Of a stretch of 64,000 nt of DNA, positions 33,414 to 43,050 are shown in pieces. The notes beneath the pieces were generated by a model, which saw nothing but the letters and a program-made list of their open reading frames with translations, made no database searches and was not told the DNA's origin. The translations under genes and the position numbers were made by a program. Positions within the stretch are counted from its first letter, which is position 1, and every line of letters starts with the position of its first letter. Source of the DNA: JAUIAI01 sp963732405 (lineage in GTDB: Bacteria > Pseudomonadota > Gammaproteobacteria > Burkholderiales > Burkholderiaceae_E); contig CAVSZG010000006.1 in NCBI GenBank assembly GCA_963732405.1, positions 248,001 through 312,000 of the forward strand, written 5' to 3'.

Positions 33414-35156
33414 TCAGCGCGGTAGCCCTGCCCGGCGCGCGACCTCGATAAAGTGCTGCGCCGCGCTGTCATGCATTCGATCGGCCATGACCACCCGGCT
33501 GGCCAGAAATTCGGGGGAGATCGTGAGTAGATGGTCGCGGTATTCACGGGCCTGGTCCTCATCACCCAGGGCGGCATGGCTGAGGGCGAGATACAGGGTG
33601 GCGTCGAACCATGCATTGCCGATCGGCCTGAGCGCATCGATCGCGCGCTGGTAAGCCCTGGCATGAAAGGCGCAAAAGCCCAGCGCCAGCGCGTACCAGT
33701 CGGGGTGATAGGGGTTGAGGCTCACCGCGCGTTCGATGATGGCCAGATCACGTTGAGGGTGGCCGAACTTGTTGGCACGGATATAGGCGGTGATGGCCAG
33801 TGTATCGGCTTCATTGGGTCCCAGGGCCAGGGCGCGATCAAAGCCGGCCTTGCCTTCGGTCAGATCACCCGTCATGCAGTGGGCGGCGGCGGCCAGGGCA
33901 ACCGAGAAGGGATCGTGAGGATCCAGCTTGGCCGCGGTGAAGGCCGCTTGCGCGAACCGGGTGATGCCGGCTTCGATATCCGGCTCGAACAGAAAGACTA
34001 CTCGCCCCAGCAGCACGCAGGCCAGGCGCGCCCAGGCTCTGGCGAATGTTGCATCACTGGCGATGGACTGCTCCAGCCAGCCGATGGCCCTCAAAGAACC
34101 CTCGTCGGTCAGGTAGTCGCGGGAATCGGAGCCCAGTACGAAACATTCAAATGCCTGCAGCTGCGGCGGTTGCCGGCGGGATAGTCGTTCACGCTCATTG
34201 GCCAGCACGATGCCGGCACTGCCCGCTATTCGGTTGACGATCGATGCGCTCAGATCCTCTTGCACCGTCAGGGGATTGGTCAGTGGGACGCTGAACCGGT
34301 CGGACCACACACTGGTGCCGCGATCATGGTCGGAGAGGCGGGTGTTGATCTGAACCCGGTTGGCATGGATCTGTACCGTGCCGCGCAGTATGTATCGCAC
34401 ACCCAGCGCGAGCGCTGCCGAATCGTCCGACTCGGACTGCAGGGCGATCGCGCGAGCCGAGTGCAGGGCAATGACGAATACGTCCTTGTGCCGCGACAGA
34501 TCGGTGATCAGGTCTTCGGTGAGTCCGGCCGCGATGGCCGGCGCATGGTCGCCGTTAAGGGCGATGAACGGCAGGACAGCAATTCTGGGCAGTGGCAGCA
34601 GGGTGGTGATGGATGTTGCTTGCGTCATCGTTGGCCGTGCCGATGTTGATGACGAAACGGGCGTGCCTGACGACATTGCCAATGACAGCGGCTCTGCCTG
34701 ATCGGCGAGCGACCATACCGTGGGGTCGATCTGGGCGGCATAACCGCGCCGCGAAGCAGTACGGATCGACACGCCCGGACGCGTGGCGCAGAACCGCCGG
34801 ATCTCGGCAATGCACTGGACGATGCTGTCGTCCGAGACGACAACATCACCCCATACCCTGGCATGAATCGTGGGCTTGTCGACCAGGGTGCCATGATGTT
34901 CGACCAGCAGCCGAAACAATTCATGCGATTTGGGCCGCAAGGAGGCGGCATGCTCGATCAGATCGTTGATCGAGCGGGATGAGGAGGCAGCGTCGATTTT
35001 CATCAGCTCGGCTTGTGCAACGGACTGCGGCGTGATCTGCCCAGTGTCAGTGGTCGCACGCGGGCGTGTTGTCGACAGATCGATTCTCGCGAGCGGCTGA
35101 TATCGACGGTATCGGATCCCCGAGGCCGTCGAATCATCAATGTTGTGGGCATTCAC
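33414..35156 (-). CDS. OmpR/CadC-type winged-helix regulator with TolB-like and TPR regions
   Basis: 580 residues. Residues 55-140 form an OmpR-type winged helix (LRPKSHELFRLLVEHHGTLV, later SDDSIVQCIAEIRRF and IRTASRRGYA). Residues 185-300 resemble the FlgO/TolB-like domain found in such regulators (RIAVLPFIALNGDH, GLTEDLITDLSRHKDVFVIA, GVRYILRGTVQ). The rest is helical TPR-like repeats (ARAWARLACV, HPDWYALALGFCAFHARAYQ). There is no membrane segment between the halves, unlike CadC, so it may be a soluble one-component sensor. The target is unknown; hemP lies upstream on the same strand. Confidence 0.75.
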   Translation of the reverse strand: MNAHNIDDSTASGIRYRRYQPLARIDLSTTRPRATTDTGQITPQSVAQAELMKIDAASSSRSINDLIEHAASLRPKSHELFRLLVEHHGTLVDKPTIHARVWGDVVVSDDSIVQCIAEIRRFCATRPGVSIRTASRRGYAAQIDPTVWSLADQAEPLSLAMSSGTPVSSSTSARPTMTQATSITTLLPLPRIAVLPFIALNGDHAPAIAAGLTEDLITDLSRHKDVFVIALHSARAIALQSESDDSAALALGVRYILRGTVQIHANRVQINTRLSDHDRGTSVWSDRFSVPLTNPLTVQEDLSASIVNRIAGSAGIVLANERERLSRRQPPQLQAFECFVLGSDSRDYLTDEGSLRAIGWLEQSIASDATFARAWARLACVLLGRVVFLFEPDIEAGITRFAQAAFTAAKLDPHDPFSVALAAAAHCMTGDLTEGKAGFDRALALGPNEADTLAITAYIRANKFGHPQRDLAIIERAVSLNPYHPDWYALALGFCAFHARAYQRAIDALRPIGNAWFDATLYLALSHAALGDEDQAREYRDHLLTISPEFLASRVVMADRMHDSAAQHFIEVARRAGLPR

Positions 35157-35236
35157 CCGCGACAGGTCGGCGCCCGTTGACGCGCGTTTGTATCGGATGG
35201 ATCGTCGTCCAGACTCAGCCGCGTCGCACAGGGGGT

Positions 35237-35416
35237 TCAGGCATTGAGGATGAGCTTGCCGTTCTGGGTGATGCGCAATCGGTATGTCCGCCCGTTGTGG
35301 GTGATGACCACTTCCCGGCGTCCGCGAAACAGGGTTTGAGACGCGATGGGCCGCTCGGGCTGCTCGATGTTGTTGAGGCCGGAGGGCGGCTCTGGGTGTT
35401 TATCGTGTGGATTCAT
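35237..35416 (-). CDS. hemP: Hemin uptake protein HemP
   Basis: 59 residues from the ATG at 35416; the frame is open further upstream (another ATG at 35467). The C-terminus SQTLFRGRREVVITHNGRTY, then RLRITQNGKLIL, is the highly conserved HemP signature. HemP is a small iron-regulated protein that activates or assists heme-uptake genes in betaproteobacteria. It faces the Fur-type promoter shared with the exbB operon; a -10 candidate on this strand is GATAAT at 35468-35473. Confidence 0.88.
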   Translation of the reverse strand: MNPHDKHPEPPSGLNNIEQPERPIASQTLFRGRREVVITHNGRTYRLRITQNGKLILNA

Positions 35417-35453
35417 TGGATGAGTTCCGAGACGGGCGAATTGGCTGGGTTGC

Positions 35454-35492
35454 TTGACCCGAGCCATATTATCGAGAATAATAATCATTCGC
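35454..35492. promoter_or_regulatory. Fur box in a divergent promoter (hemP / exbB operon)
   Basis: GAGAATAATAATCATTCGC at 35474-35492 matches the 19-base Fur consensus at 15 positions. On the plus strand TTGACC (35454-35459) and AATAAT (35477-35482), 17 bases apart, form a promoter whose -10 lies inside the box. The GATAAT for hemP on the minus strand lies at its edge. Iron-loaded Fur would therefore block both directions. Confidence 0.75.
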
Positions 35493-35659
35493 ATTAAAAA
35501 GTTCCGGACAGGCCGTCGGTCATCGAGTTGCTCGGTCGAGCAACCGAGCTGCGCCACACCGTGCCGAATGGAGCGTTTTGCCAGCCAGGCCCGATCGCCG
35601 GGACCCAGCCAGCCCGTCAGCGGATCCTTCGATCCGCATCTGTACTCGGGAGGGTTTGC

Positions 35660-36583
35660 ATGGGCTGGCTGTTCTATCGAACCGGGCGCATTAACACTCG
35701 CGTCTCACCCCACCACGATCGCCTGTCTGATGCTCACAGGGCCGTTACCGGCTGGCGGCGGTGGTCCATGGCGACCGGCAGCTGGTTTGCCGCGCCCGCC
35801 TGGGCCGATGAGCCATCGGTCATGGCCACGATCACCGAGCATGTCACCGCCGGGGCCTTGCTGCTGCCGGCATCGCTGAGACGTCTGCTCGAGGTGGGTG
35901 GTCCGGTCGCCTGGGTGCTGATGCTGATGTCGTTGGCGCTGATCGCCGTAATCGTGTTCAAGTTGCTGCATCTGGCCGCCGTAGGCCTGTACTCGCCGTT
36001 CGCCGCCGGGCGTCATCGCGAGATCGTGGCCGCCTGGGAGTCGGGCGAACACGAGCTCGCGCAAGGGCTCGCGAAGGCCGGTCAGGATGCGGGCTCACGG
36101 CTGCTCGCTGTTGCGACCAAGTCATTGCACGAGCAGCGGCTCGATGATCGCGCGCTCGAATCCGAACTGACCCGTGCATTCACCACCAGCGTGGGCGCGT
36201 TGCGATCGCAAGTGGTGGTGCTCGAAGTCATTGCCAACCTTGCGCCGATGCTGGGTTTGCTGGGCACTGTGCTGGGCATGATCGAAGCCTTCCAGGCGAT
36301 GGAGCGCGCGGGTGATGCGGTCGACCCGGCGGTGTTGTCCGCAGGCATCTGGAAGGCCTTGCTCACGACCGCGATCGGTCTGGTGGTCGCTGTCCCGGCA
36401 ATCGTCGCCCATCATGCGTTCGAACAGCGCATCGAGCGGTTCGGATTGACCATCAACGATCAGATGGGTCGGCTCACGACGGCGAGTGCGCGTCGCGCTG
36501 GTGGGGCGCCCGACCACAGAATCAATTCTGATGAATTGGGTGCGGCGGGTGCAGTCGCCGTGCTGGCCAGGGTCCGCGCATGA
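35660..36583 (+). CDS. exbB: ExbB/TolQ-family proton channel subunit
   Basis: About 307 residues from the ATG at 35660, preceded by GGGAGGG 5 bases away. The conserved core has a first membrane helix (VAWVLMLMSLALIAVIVFKLLHL), the long cytoplasmic loop, and two more helices with VIANLAPMLGLLGTVLGMIEAF and LLTTAIGLVVAVPAIVAHHAF, the ExbB signature including the Thr that lines the proton path. A roughly 50-residue N-terminal extension precedes it. It is the first gene of an iron-uptake operon behind the Fur box and overlaps exbD by 4 bases. Confidence 0.88.
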   Translation: MGWLFYRTGRINTRVSPHHDRLSDAHRAVTGWRRWSMATGSWFAAPAWADEPSVMATITEHVTAGALLLPASLRRLLEVGGPVAWVLMLMSLALIAVIVFKLLHLAAVGLYSPFAAGRHREIVAAWESGEHELAQGLAKAGQDAGSRLLAVATKSLHEQRLDDRALESELTRAFTTSVGALRSQVVVLEVIANLAPMLGLLGTVLGMIEAFQAMERAGDAVDPAVLSAGIWKALLTTAIGLVVAVPAIVAHHAFEQRIERFGLTINDQMGRLTTASARRAGGAPDHRINSDELGAAGAVAVLARVRA

Positions 36584-36993
36584 ATCCGCAGGCGCTGCTT
36601 CCCCCGCGCAGAGCGGTGCGCGTGCCAATGACTTCCCTGATCGACGTCGTGTTCATCCTGTTGTTGTTCTTCATGTTGTCGTCGGGCTTTCGGCATGAAC
36701 GTGTCGTCCGGATGCAGGGCGGTGCCGCCGATATGGCCTCATCCGAGGTGCAAACTGAGCCCACGAGATGGTTGCGTCTGCACCCTGATGGGAGCGTCGA
36801 CGTCGATGATCAGCGACTGTCGGTCGATGGGCCTGTGTTCGCCGATCGGCTCGATGACTGGGCACGGCAGGCTCGGCCGATCGTCGTGGCGGCGCAGCGC
36901 ACGACGTCGGTTCAGCTGCTTGTCTCATTACTCGATCGTTGCGCCCGCGCCGGCCTGGTCAATGTCCGGATTGCGCGGAGCTGGTCGCCATGA
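36580..36993 (+). CDS. exbD: ExbD-family biopolymer transport protein (first copy)
   Basis: 137 residues. One N-terminal helix with the proton-carrying Asp, VPMTSLIDVVFILLLFFMLSS, is followed by a periplasmic domain. The start overlaps the exbB stop (ATGA). It works with ExbB and TonB to energise outer-membrane transport. A second exbD follows immediately; paired ExbD proteins are known in other TonB systems. Confidence 0.87.
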   Translation: MNPQALLPPRRAVRVPMTSLIDVVFILLLFFMLSSGFRHERVVRMQGGAADMASSEVQTEPTRWLRLHPDGSVDVDDQRLSVDGPVFADRLDDWARQARPIVVAAQRTTSVQLLVSLLDRCARAGLVNVRIARSWSP

Positions 36994-37388
36994 AGCCGCC
37001 GACCACGCCGCGTCGTCGTCGGCGTATCGACGACAATCTGATGCCGATGATCAATGTGGTGTTTCTTCTGTTGATCTTCTTCATGGTCGCGGGGCGCATT
37101 CAGGTGCAGGAGCGTTCGCTCACCTTGCCATCCTCGGTCAGCGATGCGCGCGCCCAGCCCGCAGCCCTCGATGTTGTGATGCATGCCGATGGGTCGACCT
37201 GGATCGATGGGGTAGCGCTGGTCGGTCCGGTTCACGCTGCCCTCCTGGCGCGAGGGGTCGGTGCCGCGACGATCATTTCCTGCCGGATTCATCGCGATCT
37301 GCCCGCGGCATCGCTTGATGATCTGCTCGAGGCGGCGCACTCGCTGGACGTTGCGCGTCTTCAAATGACAACGGTGTTGACGCGATAA
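36990..37388 (+). CDS. exbD: ExbD-family biopolymer transport protein (second copy)
   Basis: 132 residues from the ATG at 36990, which overlaps the previous stop by 4 bases. The helix IDDNLMPMINVVFLLLIFFM has Asn (MPMINVVF) where the first copy has the essential Asp (TSLIDVVF). This copy may therefore not carry protons itself and could act as a structural partner in the motor. The periplasmic part contains HADGSTWIDGVAL, common to ExbD. Other ExbD2 or TolR-like proteins show similar substitutions, but that is from memory. Confidence 0.82.
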   Translation: MKPPTTPRRRRRIDDNLMPMINVVFLLLIFFMVAGRIQVQERSLTLPSSVSDARAQPAALDVVMHADGSTWIDGVALVGPVHAALLARGVGAATIISCRIHRDLPAASLDDLLEAAHSLDVARLQMTTVLTR

Positions 37389-38218
37389 TGAGCCTGGCAC
37401 TGCGTTTTCGGGTCGAGGCAGTGGCCGCCTCGCTGGCAGTTCACCTGCTGGTCTTCGCGTGGCCCCCTCGAGTACCGGACGATGGGGCGCGTGATATGGG
37501 CAGCGAGGGTCTCACGGTCAGCGTCGGGCTGGCCGGCCAGTTCGTGGCGAGTGTGCCAACTCGCGGCGTGGAGCGGGTGGCACCGGAACCAAACCCCGAA
37601 CCAAATCCCGATTCGAAGCCTGCCTCGAAGCCCGCCTCGAAGCACAAGCCGGTCGCCAAGACCAGGCCATTGGCCAAGCCAACGTCAACGGCAACGCCAA
37701 CGATCATCGCCCAACCTATCACCAGACCGGTATCCACCGTCAATCCCGTGCCGATTGACGAGCCAGCACCCGGCACCAGATCTGAATCGTCGTCCGAACC
37801 TGAGCAAGGCACGACCTCGTCCGCTACACCGGCGGCCGATCCATCCAACCCACTCGCGTCGCCCGCCATCGTTGCCACCGGCCTGGGTGAGCGGATCGAA
37901 ACCGGTGGCGATCCTGCTGCACGGAGCGGCTACCTGGCGCAGATCAAGGCCCGAATCGCCCGCGAAAAGCGCTATCCAGGAGCCGCGCGCCGCGATGGCG
38001 CCACCGGCGTGGTGACCGTGGCATTCACGATCAGTCGGAGCGGCGCACTAATCGCGCCGCGCATCGTCACAACCTCGGGTGACGAGCGTCTCGATCAGGC
38101 CGCGCTCGACATGCTCGCGCGCGCGAGCCCGTTTCCACCATTGCCATCGACGATGGGCGCGCGAGAACTGGCGCTCAGCCTGCCAGTGGAATTTGCATTG
38201 AACAAGAAGCCCTCTTGA
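37388..38218 (+). CDS. tonB: TonB-type energy transducer
   Basis: 276 residues. A short N-terminal anchor (VAASLAVHLLVFAW) is followed by a Pro/Lys-rich spacer (about 65-150, with repeated SKPASKP and PEPNPEPNP units) and the C-terminal TonB domain: RIAREKRYPGAARRDGATGV, then VVTVAFTISRSG and LDQAALDMLARASPFPPLP. The start overlaps the exbD stop (TAATG). It passes the ExbBD motor force to the receptor encoded just downstream. Confidence 0.88.
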   Translation: MSLALRFRVEAVAASLAVHLLVFAWPPRVPDDGARDMGSEGLTVSVGLAGQFVASVPTRGVERVAPEPNPEPNPDSKPASKPASKHKPVAKTRPLAKPTSTATPTIIAQPITRPVSTVNPVPIDEPAPGTRSESSSEPEQGTTSSATPAADPSNPLASPAIVATGLGERIETGGDPAARSGYLAQIKARIAREKRYPGAARRDGATGVVTVAFTISRSGALIAPRIVTTSGDERLDQAALDMLARASPFPPLPSTMGARELALSLPVEFALNKKPS

Positions 38219-38225
38219 ACAGGAG

Positions 38226-40683
38226 ATGACTCGAATCATGACTCGCCAATCACTTCATAGCAGTCGACGCAGGAATGCACCCGGCATTGATCAGCTCGGC
38301 CCGGTATCGGATGGCTTGCGCTACACGCCGATGAATGGCATGTCGGGCAGCAGTATGATTGCGATCGCCCTGTCGCAGGTGATATTGATGGGAGCTGCCT
38401 CGGCGCAGACCCAGCCAACGAGCGCGACAGGCGACGATGGATCGGCTGAGGCCACGTCTCTCGAGCGGGTGCGCGTCGAGGAAACCGTATCGCCCGACAC
38501 CAATCCGCATGCCGAGCCAGGCGCGCCCTATGTTTCCAATTCGAGCGCGGATCCACGCCGCACCCGTGCCTTGTCCGAAACGCCACAAACGATTCAGGTG
38601 TTGACCAATACCCAGATCGAGGAGAGTGGTCGAACCGATCTGCGCGAGATTCTCGATGGCCAGCCGGGCATCACTCTCGGTACGGGTGAGAATGGCAATG
38701 CGTTCGGTGATCGCTACATCATCCGTGGACATGAAGCGCGCAGCGACATGTTCGTTGACGGTCTTCGCGATCCGGGCATGACGATACGCGAGAAGCTTCG
38801 CGGTCGAGCAGGTCGAGATTTCGAAGGGGCCGAGTTCGACTTTTGCCGGCCGGGGTACGACCGGCGGCGCAGTGAACTCGGTGACCAAGCTGCCCAGCAC
38901 TGAATACGATTTCAACCGCTTGTCGATCGGTGCAGGTACCGATGCCTTCTATCGCGGTTCGATCGACATGAACCGCGTGCTGAGTCCGGACACGGCGGTT
39001 AGGGCCAATGTGTTGCTGACCGGTGAGGATGTGCCCGATCGTGCGCCGGCGGATCGGTTGCGTCGGGGGGTTGCTCTATCCGGTTCTCATCAGGCGAGCG
39101 ACCGGTTGAAGATCACGGCCGACTACTACCACCTGACCGCCAAGGACAAGCCAGATCTGGGCACATACATCCCGTCGATCGGCGATGGGGTGTTCGGTGA
39201 TCCGGTCGCCGGTGTCCCGGTGTATTTGCAGGATGGAGACTTCCTGAACTCCAGGGTCAATACTGGCACCCTGCGCATGGACTATGAACTGAGCCCGACA
39301 GCGCGCATCGTCAATCTCGTGCGCTATGGCACGACTGACAACGGTTATGTCGCCACCGGAGCGCGCGGCAGCACGGGATATTCAAGCCAAGCTGATGCGG
39401 CCGCCGGCGTCAACGGTTTTCCAACCATCGGCTTGAGTACGCACCAGGGATGGCAGGATGTGCGCTACCTCGGCAATCAACTCAGCGCGATTGTCAAACG
39501 GCAGATCGCCGGCATGAACCACGATTTCGTGTTCGGCTTGACATACACCGATCAGCGCGTGCTCAATGGGGTCTACCGCACTCAGAACGAGGGTGCCAAC
39601 AACTGTTGGGCAGTCGGGCGAAGCGGCGCTGCAACCGGGTCGTATTGCCTGATTGATCCAACGGGGAGCAGGGTGGCCAACACCGGTTCACTGCTCGGCA
39701 GAAGCGTGACCCGTGGTGACTCGGACAGCGATTGGCATGTGCGCGGCGCCTCGCTTTCCGTGATGGACACGGTTGATCTGACTGATCGCTGGGCGGTGTT
39801 CTCTGGCCTGCGATACGACTACTACGACTACAGCAATATTGCCAACTTCGATTCGGACGGCACCGGGCCCCTGGCTGCCGCGCCCTTCGAATTCACCGAT
39901 CGTGGCGGCTATCTGAACGGACATCTGGGCGCAACCTATCGGTTCGCGGCCAACGCCCGTGCCTACGCGAGTGCCTCCACCGCGACCAATATCAATGGCG
40001 GGGAGTCCGATCTGGGCACCAATTGCGGCTATGGCGGCATCTGCGTGGCCGATGGCAATCCGGATCTGGGTGATCCCGAGCGGTCGATCAGCTATGAAGT
40101 CGGGATGAAGTGGCAGCCCAATCGGCGTCTGCACATGAATGCGGCGCTGTTCCAGATCACCAAGCGCGACGTGATGGAGAGCCCCGCCGGCGATTCCTAC
40201 AGCACGCTGGGCACGCTGAACACGGGTGAGAACCGGGTGCGTGGGATCGAACTGGGCATGGTGGGCAATCTGACGGCCAGACTGAGCCTGGCGGCGGCCC
40301 TTACGGCGATGAACTCCAAGGTCATCCGCTCGGTGAACCCGGCCGATGTCGGTAAACGCTTGGCCAATTTCGCCGACCGATCGGCATCACTGCAGATGAA
40401 ATACCAGGCCACCCGCGGCTTTGCCCTGGGTGGTACCGTCACCTACGAAGACGCGCGCTATACCGGGCAACCGGATGCCGCGGCCAATGAAGCGATGAAG
40501 GTGCCTTCCTACTCCATTTTTGATCTGTTCCTGTCCTACAGTGTCACGCGTGACCTGAGCCTGCGCCTGAACATCAACAACCTACTCGACGAAGACTATT
40601 ATCTGGCGGCCTATCGATCGGGTTCGTTCACCTACATCGGCGATGGTCGTCGTACGCAACTGACGATGCTTTACAAGTTCTGA
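38226..40683 (+). pseudogene. TonB-dependent siderophore receptor, one frameshift
   Basis: The first frame, starting at 38226 or 38238, has a long leader, a signal-like stretch ending AASAQ, and a plug with SETPQTIQVLTNTQIEESG and GNAFGDRYIIRGHEARSDMF. At 38789-38796 an extra base shifts the frame. The plug resumes as EISKGPSSTFAGRGTTGGAV and the 22-strand barrel continues without a break to the terminal Phe (LTMLYKF). It belongs to the catecholate/hydroxamate siderophore group (FhuE/Fiu-like). Given the intact remainder and the conserved operon, the shift may be a sequencing error. Confidence 0.85.
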
Positions 40684-40686
40684 ATC

Positions 40687-41772
40687 GTGACGATGAATTT
40701 GCCCGTCGGCATTGGCGCGGCCGCGGACTATGAACAGTTGGCAGCCGATCGACTGGCGGCTCCCCTCCATGCCTATCTCGCGGGCGGCAGCGGCGATGAT
40801 CTGACGGTGCGCGGCAATCGCGCGGCGTTTGGTCGCTGGCGGCTGCTGCCACGGATGCTCTCGAGCCAGGGCGCCCCTCGATGTGCCTGCCGCCTGGGCG
40901 GTCAGACGCACGCCGCGCCGATCCTGCTGGCACCGGTGGCCTTGCAGCGGTTGGTCCATGATCGGGGTGAGCGCGAAACAGCCGATGGTGCCGACACCGT
41001 GGAGGCCGGCATGATCTGCAGCACGCTCTCATCGTTGCCGATCGAGGTGATTGCGCGCGGGGCGCGCGTTGGTCTGCGATGGTTTCAGCTCTATCTGCAG
41101 CCTGAACGAGCCGATACGCTTGCGTTGTTGCGCCGAGCCGAGGCTGCTGGTTGCGCGGCCATCGTGCTCACGATTGATGCGACGATCCAGTTGCCATCGC
41201 GCCGCGCGCGACAAAGCGGTTTTGTCATGCCAACGGATCTGCGCAGTGCGCATCAACCCGATCATCAGTCAGTGTCGAACAACCCGCGGCTTGCCGACCT
41301 GCTCGCCCGGGCGCCGGGTCCGGACGATCTGGACTGGTTGCTGAATCAGACCCGCCTGCCGGTATATGTCAAGGGTGTGCTCGATGCCGATGAGGCACGC
41401 CGCATCGCTCATGCCGGGGTGGCCGGCATCGTGGTGTCCAACCACGGTGGGCGGACGATCGATGGGGTTGTGGCCTCACTGGATTGCGTGGCGGCGATTC
41501 GTGCAGCTGTCGGCACGCAGTGCGAGGTGCTGATGGACGGAGGCATTCGCAGCGGCCAGGATGTGTTCAAGGCGATCGCCCTGGGGGCCAACGGGGTAAT
41601 GATCGGACGCTTGCAGATCTATGCGCTGGCGCTCGCCGGTGCGCTCGGCGTGGCACATCTGCTGCGGCTGCTGCGCGAGGAACTCGAGATCACCATGGCT
41701 GTGACGGGTTGCGCGAACCTGGCGGATATCAATGCCGCCCGTCTGGTGGCCGTACAGGGGGCCCACGCATGA
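40687..41772 (+). CDS. FMN-dependent alpha-hydroxy-acid oxidase (LldD/glycolate oxidase family)
   Basis: 361 residues from a GTG 3 bases after the receptor stop. The FMN-binding barrel is complete: LLAPVALQRLVHDRGERETA, RWFQLYLQPERADTLALLRR, LPVYVKGVLDADEARRI with the conserved Lys, SNHGGRTIDG with the catalytic His, and VLMDGGIRSGQDVFKAIALG. Family members oxidise lactate, glycolate, mandelate or similar acids. Its position inside a Fur-controlled siderophore operon, between the receptor and piuC, suggests it acts on a hydroxy-acid siderophore or its breakdown product; this is inferred. Confidence 0.82.
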   Translation: MTMNLPVGIGAAADYEQLAADRLAAPLHAYLAGGSGDDLTVRGNRAAFGRWRLLPRMLSSQGAPRCACRLGGQTHAAPILLAPVALQRLVHDRGERETADGADTVEAGMICSTLSSLPIEVIARGARVGLRWFQLYLQPERADTLALLRRAEAAGCAAIVLTIDATIQLPSRRARQSGFVMPTDLRSAHQPDHQSVSNNPRLADLLARAPGPDDLDWLLNQTRLPVYVKGVLDADEARRIAHAGVAGIVVSNHGGRTIDGVVASLDCVAAIRAAVGTQCEVLMDGGIRSGQDVFKAIALGANGVMIGRLQIYALALAGALGVAHLLRLLREELEITMAVTGCANLADINAARLVAVQGAHA

Positions 41773-42452
41773 TGATCATGATCGAGGGCGTGTTGAGCGC
41801 AGCGCAGGTCGCCGGCATTCGTCGGGCGACGCAGGCCGGTGATTGGTGTCAGGGTTCGAGCACGGCAGGCACTGCGGCGCGCCGGGTGAAGCGAAACCAT
41901 CAACTCGATGCGGCTGGCGAGGCGGCACGCACGGCCGGTGAGCAGGTGCTGCACTGGTTGAGCGCTGATCCGCGCTTCATGGCGCGTGCGTTGCCGGCGC
42001 GTATTCATCCGCCCCTGTTCAACCGGCACTCGGTCGGTGAAGCCTACGGTGACCATATCGACAGTGCCCTGATGGCCTTACCCGGACAAGGGCTCAGTCT
42101 TCGCACCGATCTGTCGGGCACACTGTTCCTGAGCGAACCTGACGACTACGATGGTGGCGAATTGCAGGTGTGTGAGGGCATCGATCGACGAAGCGTCAAG
42201 GGGCAGGCTGGCGACCTGGTGTTGTATCCGTCGGGCGCTGTCCATCAGGTGACGCCGGTCACTCGCGGCACTCGCCATGCCTGTGTGCTCTGGATTCAGA
42301 GCGTGGTGCGAGATGCCCGGCAACGCGAACTGCTGCTCGAACTGGATGCCTGCGCGCAGATGCAGGGCGTACAAGCCGGGGCGGCTGACGCACTCACCTT
42401 GCGGCTGAACGGGCTCTACCACAACCTGTTACGCCTCTGGGCGCAGCCTTGA
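41769..42452 (+). CDS. piuC: PiuC/YbiX-type Fe(II)/2-oxoglutarate dioxygenase
   Basis: 227 residues, the family length. The start overlaps the oxidase stop by 4 bases. The iron ligands are His and Asp in AYGDHIDSALM and His in GAVHQVTPVTRG; the Arg nearby binds 2-oxoglutarate. SGTLFLSEPDDYDGGELQV is the PKHD signature. PiuC-type hydroxylases are found next to catecholate siderophore receptors and are expressed under iron limitation; the substrate is unproven. Confidence 0.9.
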   Translation: MMIMIEGVLSAAQVAGIRRATQAGDWCQGSSTAGTAARRVKRNHQLDAAGEAARTAGEQVLHWLSADPRFMARALPARIHPPLFNRHSVGEAYGDHIDSALMALPGQGLSLRTDLSGTLFLSEPDDYDGGELQVCEGIDRRSVKGQAGDLVLYPSGAVHQVTPVTRGTRHACVLWIQSVVRDARQRELLLELDACAQMQGVQAGAADALTLRLNGLYHNLLRLWAQP

Positions 42453-42522
42453 CCATGATCGGCGTCGATCAGGATCGAACCGGATCACGGTAGGAATGGG
42501 TATTGGGCGCTAAGCAGACAGT

Positions 42523-43017
42523 TCAGAGCGTACGCGCCAATGCCTCGAGCTGGTCGATGCAGATGCCCCAACCCTCGTAAAAACCCATGTCTTCGTGCTG
42601 TTTCCGGGTCGCATCGTCCGGATGCATCACGGTTGCGACATAGCGCGTGCCATCGCCCTCATCGGCCAGGCTGATGGCGGCGGTAAATGGCATCCACGGT
42701 GTCTGCGGCCGCCAGCCGGCTGTCATCAGGGACGAGAAGACGATCCGTTCAAGCGGCATCACCTCGAGAAAGCTGCCCGGGTTGTCGCTGGTTTCGCCAT
42801 CGGGGCCACGCATGGTCGTGTGAAAATTTCCGCCCGGGCGCATGTCGAACTCGCGAACCTCGGTCGTCCAGGGCTTGGGGCACCACCACTCTCTGAGCAG
42901 TGCAGGGTCGCTCCACGCGCGCCAGATATTGGCGCGTGATGAGCGAAGCCGTCTTGATATGACCAGATCGGTCTCGGGTCGGCCTGGGCTGGTCGATTCA
43001 TGATCCTCGCTACTCAT
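42523..43017 (-). CDS. SRPBCC / AHSA1-type protein
   Basis: 164 residues. SRRLRSSRANIWRAWSDPAL, then REWWCPKPW, VREFDMRPGGNFHTTMRGPD, LEVMPLERIVFSS and a final helix GWGICIDQLEALARTL follow the helix-grip fold of Aha1/START-like proteins. These bind hydrophobic ligands; the bacterial members have no fixed role. It precedes the DsrC-like gene's region on the same strand (33 bases apart), downstream of it in transcription. Confidence 0.82.
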   Translation of the reverse strand: MSSEDHESTSPGRPETDLVISRRLRSSRANIWRAWSDPALLREWWCPKPWTTEVREFDMRPGGNFHTTMRGPDGETSDNPGSFLEVMPLERIVFSSLMTAGWRPQTPWMPFTAAISLADEGDGTRYVATVMHPDDATRKQHEDMGFYEGWGICIDQLEALARTL

Positions 43018-43050
43018 GATGGTGATCCTTTGTGGATTGATGGCCGAGTC

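Noticed and set aside
38226..38903. A separate 225-residue protein before the TonB receptor
   Set aside because: It is the signal peptide and first half of the receptor plug; the plug continues in the next frame after 38796.
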